Part shown: in pieces, positions 44,505-52,085 of the stretch
How positions within the stretch are numbered: position 1 is the stretch's first letter
Layout: each line of letters begins with the position of its first letter
DNA from: Thermodesulforhabdus norvegica
GTDB lineage: Bacteria; Desulfobacterota; Syntrophobacteria; Syntrophobacterales; Thermodesulforhabdaceae
Direction: 5' to 3'
NCBI RefSeq assembly: GCF_900114975.1
Contig: NZ_FOUU01000002.1
Span: 294,649 to 358,648 of the forward strand
Length of the DNA: 64,000 nucleotides
Program-made: the position numbers and the translations under genes
Notes under the pieces: model-generated
What the model was told of the DNA's origin: nothing
Database searches by the model: none
What the model saw: only the letters and a program-made list of their open reading frames with translations

Positions 44505-45047
44505 ATGCTTGCGCCTCACGTCGATTTAACGGAGGATGAGCTCAGGGCAATTAAGGAGGAGTTACCCGGGATTCTCCGGAAATTCGATAAGCACAGGAGT
44601 AATCTGATACCCCTTCTACAGGCCGTTCAGGAGCGCTTTCGGTATCTTCCTCCACTGGCAATGCAGGAAGTGGCTCGCTATCTGGATATTTCTCTCAGTG
44701 AGGTCTACGGAGTGGCCACTTTTTACAACCAGTTTCGCTTTTATCCTCCCGGTCGACATGAAATAAAGGTCTGTATGGGAACGGCCTGCCATGTTGCAGG
44801 AGGCGACATTATCCTGGAAAACTTCGAGCGTCGTCTTGGCATAAAGGCCGGACAGACGACGCCTGATAGGGAATACAGCATAGAACGTGTTGCCTGTGTC
44901 GGGTGTTGCGCCCTTGCGCCTGTAGCGGTTGTAGATGATAATGTTGTCGGCCATATGCAGCCGAGTAAGGTGGAAGGGCTTTTCGTTCAGTTTGAGATAC
45001 AAAGACAGCAGGAAGAACGAGCCAGGGTAGAGAAGGCGTCGGCGTGA
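44505..45047 (+). CDS. NuoE-type [2Fe-2S] subunit of an NAD(P)H diaphorase/bifurcating complex
   Basis: 180 residues, thioredoxin-like [2Fe-2S] protein. SEVYGVATFYNQFRFYPPG precedes CMGTACHVAG (C-x4-C) and CVGCCALAPV (C-x3-C), together the four cluster ligands. ATG 44505 is chosen because GGAGG (44494-44498) lies 6 bp upstream; ATG 44499 would be too close. It overlaps the next gene. Together with the following two genes it resembles HydC/HndA/NuoE of complexes that couple NAD(H) to ferredoxin. Confidence 0.92.
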   Translation: MLAPHVDLTEDELRAIKEELPGILRKFDKHRSNLIPLLQAVQERFRYLPPLAMQEVARYLDISLSEVYGVATFYNQFRFYPPGRHEIKVCMGTACHVAGGDIILENFERRLGIKAGQTTPDREYSIERVACVGCCALAPVAVVDDNVVGHMQPSKVEGLFVQFEIQRQQEERARVEKASA

Positions 45048-46990
45048 TGGAGAAAAAATCGCTTCGGGTTTACGAGGATATCAAGGAGCGGATAAAGGGT
45101 GAGCTGGAGCAGGAGCAGGCCGGTAACAGGCCTGTTATTTGCATAACAATGTCAACCTGCGCGAAAGCGGCTGGAGCCGAAGAGACCCGCAGGGCTATAG
45201 AAGAAACCCTTGCAGAGAGGGGTATTGATGCCCATGTCGTGGATGTGGGATGTCTCGGCCATTGTTATGCTGAGCCTCTTATCATCGTATCAAACCCCGC
45301 CCTGGGTTTTCCTCCGATCTGCTATCATGGAGTAAATGCCAGTAAAGGAAAGCTTATAGTCAGATCCTACCTGGAAGATGGTGATCCCTCCTTTGAATAC
45401 ATTCTGGGTGCAATGGAGGAAAACGATCTTATACCACCCGTTACGACCTTTCCCAGGTTTAGTCTGGAACAGCGGGTGGTCATGGAGTATTGTGGATTTA
45501 TTAGTCCATGGGATATAAGAGAATACATCGAAAAGGGCGGATATGAAGCCCTGGCACGCGCCCTTGAAACGGATCCTTCCCGGATAATCGAGGAGATCGA
45601 GAAATCGGGTCTCAGAGGCCGTGGTGGTGCGGGGTTTCCCACGGGAAGAAAGTGGCGACTTGCAAGGAATCAGCCTTCCAATGGGAAGATTGTAATATGT
45701 AACGCCGATGAGGGTGACCCGGGCGCTTATATGGACAGAACCATTATTGAAAGCAATCCGCATCAGCTTCTTGAGGGGTTGATCATCTGTGCCTATGCCG
45801 TTGGTGCATCGGAAGCCATCGTTTATGTCAGGGCCGAATATCCTCTGGCGGTGAAAACCGTAAGGCATGCGATAGAAGAAGCCCGGAAGTACGGTTTTGT
45901 GGGAGAAAATATTCTGGGGTCGGGCTTTTCACTGGATGTCCGGGTGTTTCAGGGATCCGGAGCATTTGTTTGTGGTGAAGAAACGGCCTTAATTCAGTCT
46001 CTTGAGGGGCGCCGTGGTATGCCCCGCCACAGACCGCCTTACCCGGTGGAGAAGGGCTTGTGGGGACTTCCCACGGTCGTAAACAACGTCAAGACTCTGG
46101 CGTCCGTTCCGGCCATACTCTCTAAAGGTGCGGAATGGTTTCGCTCCATCGGAACCGAAAGCAGTCCGGGCACGGCCATATTTTCCGTCGTCGGCAATGT
46201 GAAGCACGCCGGACTCGTGGAAATAGCAATGGGGACCACTTTAAGGGAGCTTATATTCGAGGTCTGCGGTGGTATTCCCGGAAAAAAGAAGTTTAAGGCC
46301 GTTCAGATCGGAGGACCTTCCGGTGGGTGTCTTCCTGAAGAGTTTCTGGATACCCCCATAGATTTTGACTCCCTCACCCGAGCCGGTGCTATGATGGGTT
46401 CGGGTGGAATGGTTGTTATGGACGAAGACAGTTGCATGGTGGACGTTGCAAGATATTTTCTCGAATTTACCCAGAAGGAATCGTGCGGTAAGTGCACCTT
46501 CTGCAGGATTGGTACGAAGCATATGCTGGACATTCTCGACAGGATTACAAAAGGGGAAGGTTCTGGAAACGATCTCGAATTGCTGGAGCGGCTTGCCCAT
46601 GAAGTAAAAGCAGGGTCTCTATGCGGACTGGGAAAGACGGCCCCTAATCCGGTGATTACCTCTCTCAAGTATTTCATGGATGAATACAGGGCTCATGTTG
46701 AAGAAAAGCGCTGTCCTGCTCTTAAGTGCCGTGCCCTGATAGCCTACTACATTGATCTCGACAAGTGTGCCCGTGGCTGTGAAGCCTGTGTGGGATCCTG
46801 TCCCGTTGAAGCAATTTTTACGACCAAAGGCAGGAAGAAAGCCATTGACCAGAGCCTTTGTGTGAAGTGCGGTGAGTGCATGGTGGCATGCCCGCCGGAG
46901 TACGATGCCGTAAGGAAGGTCTCTCCGCCTGAACTTGCGCCCGTAATTGAAAGACCTCCGGATCAACAACCGAAGAAAAAGACGGCATAA
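45047..46990 (+). CDS. NuoF/HydB-type FMN-NAD(H)-binding subunit with extra Fe-S domains
   Basis: 647 residues. A thioredoxin-like [2Fe-2S] domain comes first (CITMSTCAKAAG; VGCLGHCYAEP). NuoF follows: RGRGGAGFPTGRKW (NADH loop), NADEGDPGAYMDR (FMN/NADH) and ESCGKCTFCRIGTKHML (the N3 [4Fe-4S] cluster). The C-terminus adds a 2[4Fe-4S] ferredoxin (CARGCEACVGSCP; CVKCGECMVACP). This is the layout of the flavin subunit of electron-bifurcating hydrogenases and formate dehydrogenases, larger than the complex I NuoF. Start at ATG 45047, overlapping the previous stop (TGATG); a GTG at 45044 is an alternative. Confidence 0.94.
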   Translation: MEKKSLRVYEDIKERIKGELEQEQAGNRPVICITMSTCAKAAGAEETRRAIEETLAERGIDAHVVDVGCLGHCYAEPLIIVSNPALGFPPICYHGVNASKGKLIVRSYLEDGDPSFEYILGAMEENDLIPPVTTFPRFSLEQRVVMEYCGFISPWDIREYIEKGGYEALARALETDPSRIIEEIEKSGLRGRGGAGFPTGRKWRLARNQPSNGKIVICNADEGDPGAYMDRTIIESNPHQLLEGLIICAYAVGASEAIVYVRAEYPLAVKTVRHAIEEARKYGFVGENILGSGFSLDVRVFQGSGAFVCGEETALIQSLEGRRGMPRHRPPYPVEKGLWGLPTVVNNVKTLASVPAILSKGAEWFRSIGTESSPGTAIFSVVGNVKHAGLVEIAMGTTLRELIFEVCGGIPGKKKFKAVQIGGPSGGCLPEEFLDTPIDFDSLTRAGAMMGSGGMVVMDEDSCMVDVARYFLEFTQKESCGKCTFCRIGTKHMLDILDRITKGEGSGNDLELLERLAHEVKAGSLCGLGKTAPNPVITSLKYFMDEYRAHVEEKRCPALKCRALIAYYIDLDKCARGCEACVGSCPVEAIFTTKGRKKAIDQSLCVKCGECMVACPPEYDAVRKVSPPELAPVIERPPDQQPKKKTA

Positions 46991-46998
46991 GGTGAACA

Positions 46999-47637
46999 AT
47001 GGCACTGATAATTGTAAACGGCAATCCTGTAGAAGCTCATGAAGGCGCGACCGTTCTGGAGGCATGTCTGAGCAACGGGATCTTCATTCCCAACCTCTGT
47101 TTTCTGAAGGAACGGGATCACCCCCACGCCTCCTGTAGACTGTGCTTCGTAGAAGTGGAAGGCTACGCCGCTCCTGTCCCGTCCTGTACTCTCGAAGCAA
47201 AGGAGGGCCTTAAAATCCGAACGGATACGCCTGAAGTAAGGCGGCTTCAGATTGCGGCTTTTAAGCTCATAATGTCGGGCCATCCCTGTCACGCAAAGAC
47301 ATGCCCTACCGTAAAGCCGTGCCTTCTCATGAGGATAGCAAAGCATCTGGGAGTGGGCCTCTCTCCGAAGCCCTATCCGAAGCTCGAGAGGGATGTTCCC
47401 GATCTTGTGGACTTCGGCGTTATGTATCATGTCCCCATAAGATGTGTTCTTTGCGGCAGATGCGTCTTTCTTTGCAGACAGCGGAACGGGAAGTCTCTGC
47501 TCACCTTTGCCCGGAGGGGTATCGAAACAATGGTTGCACTTTTCCCCGAACCGGGAACAGACCTGAGGGAGAACTGCCAGAATTGCAGAGCCTGTGTGAA
47601 CGCCTGTCCAACTGCGGCCCTTATCTGGAAGGAATGA
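46999..47637 (+). CDS. HoxU/NuoG-N-terminal-type Fe-S subunit
   Basis: 212 residues. A [2Fe-2S] domain (PNLCF, ASCRLCFVEV, PSCT) is followed by the His-ligated cluster region (GHPCHAKTCPTVKPC) and by two [4Fe-4S] motifs (CVLCGRCVFLC and CQNCRACVNACP). There it stops, whereas HydA or NuoG would continue into a catalytic or molybdopterin-like domain. It is therefore an electron-wire subunit of HoxU size. The enzyme it feeds is not encoded next to it. ATG 46999 has AAGGTG upstream. Confidence 0.92.
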   Translation: MALIIVNGNPVEAHEGATVLEACLSNGIFIPNLCFLKERDHPHASCRLCFVEVEGYAAPVPSCTLEAKEGLKIRTDTPEVRRLQIAAFKLIMSGHPCHAKTCPTVKPCLLMRIAKHLGVGLSPKPYPKLERDVPDLVDFGVMYHVPIRCVLCGRCVFLCRQRNGKSLLTFARRGIETMVALFPEPGTDLRENCQNCRACVNACPTAALIWKE

Positions 47638-47639
47638 TC

Positions 47640-48209
47640 ATGAGCACGGGACGACCCAGCTGGCATGAATATTTTATGGTAATTGCCAAGATCGTGAGCA
47701 CGAGATCGACCTGCAATTCCAGGCGGGTGGGCGCCGTGATAGTAAAGGATAACCATATTCTCGCAACGGGTTATAACGGTGCAATGCCCGGTGCGCCTCA
47801 CTGTATAGATCAGCCTCCCGTTGATGGTTCTCCTTTCTGCTTCCGTCGTTATTTGAAAGTTCCAGATGTTGACAAGTACAATTTCTGTAAGGCTTCTCAT
47901 GCTGAAGCGAACGCCATTGCCCAGGCTGCAAGATACGGTATTTCCGTCGAAGGAGCCACACTCTACACAACCCTTGCTCCCTGCTATGTTTGCCTGAAGC
48001 TCATCGCCATGGCACGGATCAGAGCAGTCTATTATGAACATCCTTATGAGTCTCTTGATCCCAGGAGAGACGAATTCTGGAAGCAGGCGGTTAAGGAAGC
48101 CGGGATAGAGGTTTTTGAACAGTTGACCATTTCGGATGAAACCTACAGATACATATTTGACAGCTTTACGGGAATTACATCACGAAGGCGCATGGAAGCA
48201 ACGGGATGA
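47640..48209 (+). CDS. dCMP deaminase (ComEB-like)
   Basis: 189 residues. CNSRRVGAVIVKDNHILATGYNG opens the cytidine/deoxycytidylate deaminase fold (quoted in part: RRVGAVIVKDNHILATGYNG), with SHAEANAI (zinc His and catalytic Glu) and APCYVCLKLI (two zinc Cys). It converts dCMP to dUMP, the thymidylate synthase substrate. ATG 47640 is 6 bp after AAGGA; a longer in-frame start at 47301 lies inside the previous gene and is rejected. The next gene looks like a thymidylate synthase, so the pair forms a dTMP branch. Confidence 0.92.
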   Translation: MSTGRPSWHEYFMVIAKIVSTRSTCNSRRVGAVIVKDNHILATGYNGAMPGAPHCIDQPPVDGSPFCFRRYLKVPDVDKYNFCKASHAEANAIAQAARYGISVEGATLYTTLAPCYVCLKLIAMARIRAVYYEHPYESLDPRRDEFWKQAVKEAGIEVFEQLTISDETYRYIFDSFTGITSRRRMEATG

Positions 48210-48210
48210 T

Positions 48211-49692
48211 ATGGAAGATCGTCAGGAGTTTATTCCGCTCTACTGGAAAGATCAGCTCGTAATCTGCAATCCTTACGGTACCGTGGGGATTATAACCCTC
48301 TGGTCTGCAACGGATTATGTCATAAATCAGCTAACCAGGGCAGGCCTTTCGCTGAACGGTCAGGATTCCCCAGTAGCTGTGGTGGGGACCCTTTACGGAA
48401 ACGGCCTGAGAGAGTTGCTCCGTAATCTTCTCTACAATCCTCAAATCGATACGCTGATAATTTACGGGAGGAATCGTTCCCATTCTGCGGATGAACTTAT
48501 TGCGTTCTTTGAAAGGGGCGTTGAGGAGCTGGACGGTGTTGAGATCGGTTATGAACCCCTTGATGACGGAACCATTCCAAAACCGGTGCGTATTCTGGGC
48601 ACGGGTCGAATAATCGATAACCTCGTAAAACCTTCTGACTTTGTAAGAAAGCCCAAAATACTCTTCCCGGGGGAACCCCCTGACCGGGCGGCTCTCGATA
48701 AGGTGAAAGAATTCATTTCCCGTTACGAAAAGAATCCTGCGCCTCTTCCACCCAGAAAAGTGGTTCCGCTTCCCCGCATGATCGTCAATCACTATCCCGG
48801 CAACCCCCGAATTCATACGATATGGGCCGACGATCCTCTCACGGCCTGGCGAGATCTAATCCACAGGCTGTACTGTTTCGGTCGCCCTGTTGTGCTCAAA
48901 AAAGGCCGGCGCCGGGAGCTTCAGAACGTTAAGGTTGTGGTTGAAAAGCCCGAGCCCGTTCCTGAAGAGGACCTCAGAAAACACGGCTTTGATCCCGAAT
49001 TGCTGGAAAGATATGGTCGAAATTTCCTGGATAACCTGCTTCCGGAAGACACGAGTTATTCCTACGGGCATCGCATAAGAGCGTACTTCGGATTTGATCA
49101 AATAGACAGGGTTGTCAGGCGTCTTCGCAGGGATCCTGAGGACCGTAAGTGCTATGTGGTGTTGTGGGATCCCGCAAGGGATCTTTCGGAAGAAGTGGAG
49201 GGTCGGCCCTGTTTGGTTTCGGTTTTTTTCAGGAAGTTCGAAGACAGGCTCACTCTCACGGCAACGTTTCGGACTCATAATGCCCTGGATGCCTGGCTGG
49301 TCAATTTTTACGGCCTTATGGCACTCCAAAAAAAGGTATCCCATGAAGTTGCTCTGGCGCCTGGAGCCATCACGGTAATAAGCCATTCCATAAGCATAGA
49401 CGAGGCGGAGATTGACAGGGCTGCCATGGTGGCTTCTGAAAGAGAATTCCGTTATCGACTGGATCCAATGGGCTACTTTCGGATATCTCTGGACGGGGAT
49501 GCCATATTGGTGGAATACCGTACGGGGGATGTGACGCTAAAAACTTACAGACACCGTAAGGCCACGCGGCTTCAGCATGAGATAGCTCGCGATGCCGTTA
49601 TATCTGACATAAATCATGCCATCTATCTGGGGCGCCAGCTTGAGCGGGCCGAGCGATGTCTCAGGGAAGGACTTCCTTTTGAACAGGATTAG
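48211..49692 (+). CDS. Thymidylate synthase-like protein with N-terminal DUF4346-like domain
   Basis: 493 residues. The first ~200 residues (NPYGTVGIITLWSATDYV, VAVVGTLYGNGLRELLRNLL, TLIIYGRNRS) resemble DUF4346/MtrA-like domains, related to the corrinoid-binding tetrahydromethanopterin methyltransferase subunit A. The C-terminal half has YSYGHRIRAYFGFDQI, GRPCLVSVFFRKFEDRL with a Cys in the active-site position, and TFRTHNALDAWLVNFYGL, close in pattern to archaeal-type thymidylate synthases. It starts 1 bp after the dCMP deaminase stops. It probably makes dTMP from dUMP; whether the folate is ordinary methylene-THF is unknown. No other thyA or thyX is in the window. Confidence 0.75.
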   Translation: MEDRQEFIPLYWKDQLVICNPYGTVGIITLWSATDYVINQLTRAGLSLNGQDSPVAVVGTLYGNGLRELLRNLLYNPQIDTLIIYGRNRSHSADELIAFFERGVEELDGVEIGYEPLDDGTIPKPVRILGTGRIIDNLVKPSDFVRKPKILFPGEPPDRAALDKVKEFISRYEKNPAPLPPRKVVPLPRMIVNHYPGNPRIHTIWADDPLTAWRDLIHRLYCFGRPVVLKKGRRRELQNVKVVVEKPEPVPEEDLRKHGFDPELLERYGRNFLDNLLPEDTSYSYGHRIRAYFGFDQIDRVVRRLRRDPEDRKCYVVLWDPARDLSEEVEGRPCLVSVFFRKFEDRLTLTATFRTHNALDAWLVNFYGLMALQKKVSHEVALAPGAITVISHSISIDEAEIDRAAMVASEREFRYRLDPMGYFRISLDGDAILVEYRTGDVTLKTYRHRKATRLQHEIARDAVISDINHAIYLGRQLERAERCLREGLPFEQD

Positions 49693-49697
49693 GCGTT

Positions 49698-50381
49698 GTG
49701 AAGGAAGTGATCTTTTTTGATATAGGGCATACGCTCGTAACGGGTGCAGAGGCTTCTCCCAGGCGGCTCATCGGGGCGGCCCTGGACCTGAAAGAGCGCG
49801 ACATAAAGCGAATTGGTAAATTGATTATGACGGAGAATGCCGAGACTCCCGATGATCTGGCCTGCCTGCTTTCACAGGAGCTTCCCCATATTTCTCCGGG
49901 AAAAATCTTCGAAGCCGTCAGAACCGTATGGGAAGAGCAATATACCTGTGTGGAACTGCTTCCCGGAGCGGACAAAGTGATAGTTCGGCTTTTGCAGATG
50001 GGTTACACTTTAGGAATAATTTCCAACATATGGCATCCTTTTTTTCAGGGTTTTTCGGCAAAGTATCCTGATATCGTTTCTCTTTTTGAATACAAAGTTT
50101 TGAGCTACCGGGCCGGCGTAAAAAAACCTTCTCCGGACATCTTCCTGAAGGCAGTCAAAGAAGCAAATATTGATCCTTCCGATTGCTGGATGGTTGGTGA
50201 TACTTACGAACTGGACATTGCGCCTGCAAGGACCTCGGGCTTTAGAACGGTCTGGTACGTTATCAGACCTGACAGGGAAAGAGACGCCATTGCGGGAATA
50301 CTACGGGGGGAACTGCCGGGCCCGGATTATGCAATATCAGATCTTATGGAACTAGTCCCTTTTTTCGAGAATCGCCTATAA
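49698..50381 (+). CDS. HAD-superfamily phosphatase
   Basis: 227 residues. EVIFFDIGHTLV carries motif I, where the second catalytic Asp of DxD is replaced by Gly-His (DIGHT), as in some HAD relatives. IISNIWHP is motif II, KKPSPDIF has the Lys of motif III, and MVGDTYELDI motif IV. Start GTG 49698, 5 bp after the thymidylate synthase-like gene. A nucleotide or phosphosugar phosphatase role is possible; the substrate is unknown. Confidence 0.8.
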   Translation: MKEVIFFDIGHTLVTGAEASPRRLIGAALDLKERDIKRIGKLIMTENAETPDDLACLLSQELPHISPGKIFEAVRTVWEEQYTCVELLPGADKVIVRLLQMGYTLGIISNIWHPFFQGFSAKYPDIVSLFEYKVLSYRAGVKKPSPDIFLKAVKEANIDPSDCWMVGDTYELDIAPARTSGFRTVWYVIRPDRERDAIAGILRGELPGPDYAISDLMELVPFFENRL

Positions 50382-50398
50382 AGCGGAGGAGATCGCAT

Positions 50399-51241
50399 AT
50401 GTTGTGCTCGATAGTAGTTACTCTGTGGCTTCTGCTTCCGGCCATCACTTATTTCCTTTACTGGTATGAAGTAGCATCCGGCGGTGAAAGGTCTATCGTT
50501 GAAGGCCGGACGGGCAGAGACCTGAAATACGGCGTGTTACTGTCCTATTTGACGAGCCTTCTTACATTGCCCCTTATAATCCTTACTTATCCTCTTGGCT
50601 GGTTTGCCTTTCGAGAAAAGGGAGTCGAAGAAGGGAACAGTGCCAAGGCAATGGTTATATGTATCCACGGGCTGTTTCATAATCCCTCGGCCTGGCTTTT
50701 CTTCTCTCTCATTGCACGGCATGAAAACTTGAGGATAATCTATCTTCGTCACAATCCCTGGGATGGTTCCTTTGTGGAGGTTGCCGAGAAGCTGTATTTG
50801 CAGGTGAAGGAAGCAGTGAGAGCGCAAAAGGAACCCGTCGTTTTCATAGGCCACAGTCTGGGCGGATTACTGGCAGGGAAGATTGCGTTGAAGCTGGTGG
50901 CGGAAGACCTCCCTGTTTCCGGGGTTATTACTATTGGAACCCCCTTCAAAGGAAGTAAGCTTACGGTTTTTACCCGGGGCAGACTTGCAAGGTCTCTTGA
51001 TTACAACAGCCCTCTCGTTCTGAACTCCTATGACGATTTTCGTAATCCGCCTTTTCCTGCCATCCAGTACTGGAGTCCAACCGACAACATGGTGCTTCCA
51101 CCTTTTTCTCTCTATGATGTACCCGATGGCTGGGAAGAACGGATGATCGGCCCAATGTGTCATGTTGCCTGCCTTTTCTGGCCGCCTCTTTTGAAACGGC
51201 TGTGCAACACGGTAACGGCTTTCTCGGAAAGCAGGGCATAA
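50399..51241 (+). CDS. Membrane-anchored alpha/beta hydrolase (lipase-like)
   Basis: 280 residues. Two hydrophobic segments near 1-20 and 42-68 anchor it in the membrane. The alpha/beta hydrolase core begins at AMVICIHGLFHNPSAW (oxyanion His-Gly), the nucleophile is FIGHSLGGLLAG (G-H-S-L-G-G), and a late HVACLF may hold the catalytic His. It resembles triacylglycerol-lipase or PGAP1-type esterases. GGAGGAG precedes ATG 50399. Substrate unknown. Confidence 0.82.
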   Translation: MLCSIVVTLWLLLPAITYFLYWYEVASGGERSIVEGRTGRDLKYGVLLSYLTSLLTLPLIILTYPLGWFAFREKGVEEGNSAKAMVICIHGLFHNPSAWLFFSLIARHENLRIIYLRHNPWDGSFVEVAEKLYLQVKEAVRAQKEPVVFIGHSLGGLLAGKIALKLVAEDLPVSGVITIGTPFKGSKLTVFTRGRLARSLDYNSPLVLNSYDDFRNPPFPAIQYWSPTDNMVLPPFSLYDVPDGWEERMIGPMCHVACLFWPPLLKRLCNTVTAFSESRA

Positions 51242-51274
51242 AAAAAGCTAACCGGCGGGGCTAGACCGGTTAGC
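51241..51274 (-). terminator. Terminator hairpin between convergent genes
   Basis: GCTAACCGG and CCGGTTAGC form a perfect 9-bp stem. On the minus strand it is followed by TTTTTT, so it should end transcripts of the Cys-cluster gene (51470-51970). It also touches the stop of the hydrolase gene. Confidence 0.7.
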
Positions 51275-51431
51275 GAGACGAGGAGGAAAGAGTTGGTTTC
51301 TCTTCTGACCTTCTTTTTAAGCAAACCCGGTGCCAACTTCCGACCATCACCTCAGATCCTGATCTGATAAGGATTCGGCAGTGATGCAGTCGAAAAACCC
51401 ATTAAAAGACTGAGGCGGAAAGATCAAAATT

Positions 51432-51478
51432 ACGCCATTATCACGCCATAAATACGCCATCCCGATTTATTACGCCGT
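51432..51478. repeat. Four ACGCC[AG]T repeats, three at 11-bp spacing
   Basis: ACGCCAT occurs at 51432, 51443 and 51454, and ACGCCGT at 51472, the last overlapping the stop codon of the minus-strand gene. The 11-bp period puts the first three on one DNA face. Confidence 0.6.
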
Positions 51479-51970
51479 GATGATTTTTCTGTGAAGATAG
51501 GTCAGCGTTTGAGAGCCTGCAAGGATTTCTCGGCCGGCGGTCTTCATCAACTTTTCCAGGTTTTTTTCCGACAGGTCCTGTTTTATGGAGGGGCACAGGA
51601 ACTGAACACAGTAATAGTGCCGGGCCTTTAGCGTACAGCCGCTTTTTCCCAGAAAGATGCAGTGGTCCGGATAGTAAGGGTTCTTTGGCATAGATTGGCC
51701 CATTAAAAGATTGACGAGCAATGTTTCGGGATCGTACCAGGTGGCCACTTCGGGAGCACAGCAGCTTCCTTTTTCAGACTGTCCGCACAGGGCACACTTT
51801 TCAGGTATTCTGAGATCTTTCATGCATTGCCAGGTATGTTCTATTGTCAGGCGGTATTTTCTGATAAGTTTCAGGAATTCTGAATCCTCGAGCAGTTTTG
51901 CCCGTAAGGCTTCGTGAAAGGCCAGAGCTTTTGTTATAATGGCTTTAGCCTTTCCATGAGCTTCATGCAT
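51470..51970 (-). CDS. YkgJ-like cysteine-cluster protein
   Basis: 166 residues with at least eight Cys in the second half: CALCGQSEKGSCC, then DHCIFLGKSGCTLKARHYYC and FLCPS. The pattern (CxxC, CC, C-x5-GC-x7-C-x3-C) resembles the YkgJ/UPF0153 family, thought to bind Zn or Fe-S. Residues 1-45 are helical. No partner gene gives a clue to function. ATG 51970 has AAGGCG close upstream. It lies divergent to the B12/radical SAM gene. Confidence 0.7.
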   Translation of the reverse strand: MHEAHGKAKAIITKALAFHEALRAKLLEDSEFLKLIRKYRLTIEHTWQCMKDLRIPEKCALCGQSEKGSCCAPEVATWYDPETLLVNLLMGQSMPKNPYYPDHCIFLGKSGCTLKARHYYCVQFLCPSIKQDLSEKNLEKLMKTAGREILAGSQTLTYLHRKIITA

Positions 51971-52085
51971 CGCCTTGTTTTCCTCTGTGAATGTTCTGGC
52001 TTTCGGAATCTCAATTGACTAAACTATTACACAAATCGGAGGGGTCGACAATCGACAATTTAAGCCAAAACAAGGAGACGGCGAA

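Noticed and set aside
47301-47639. Upstream extension of the dCMP deaminase
   Set aside because: It overlaps the HoxU-like gene in another frame; ATG 47640 has a good site and matches the family start.
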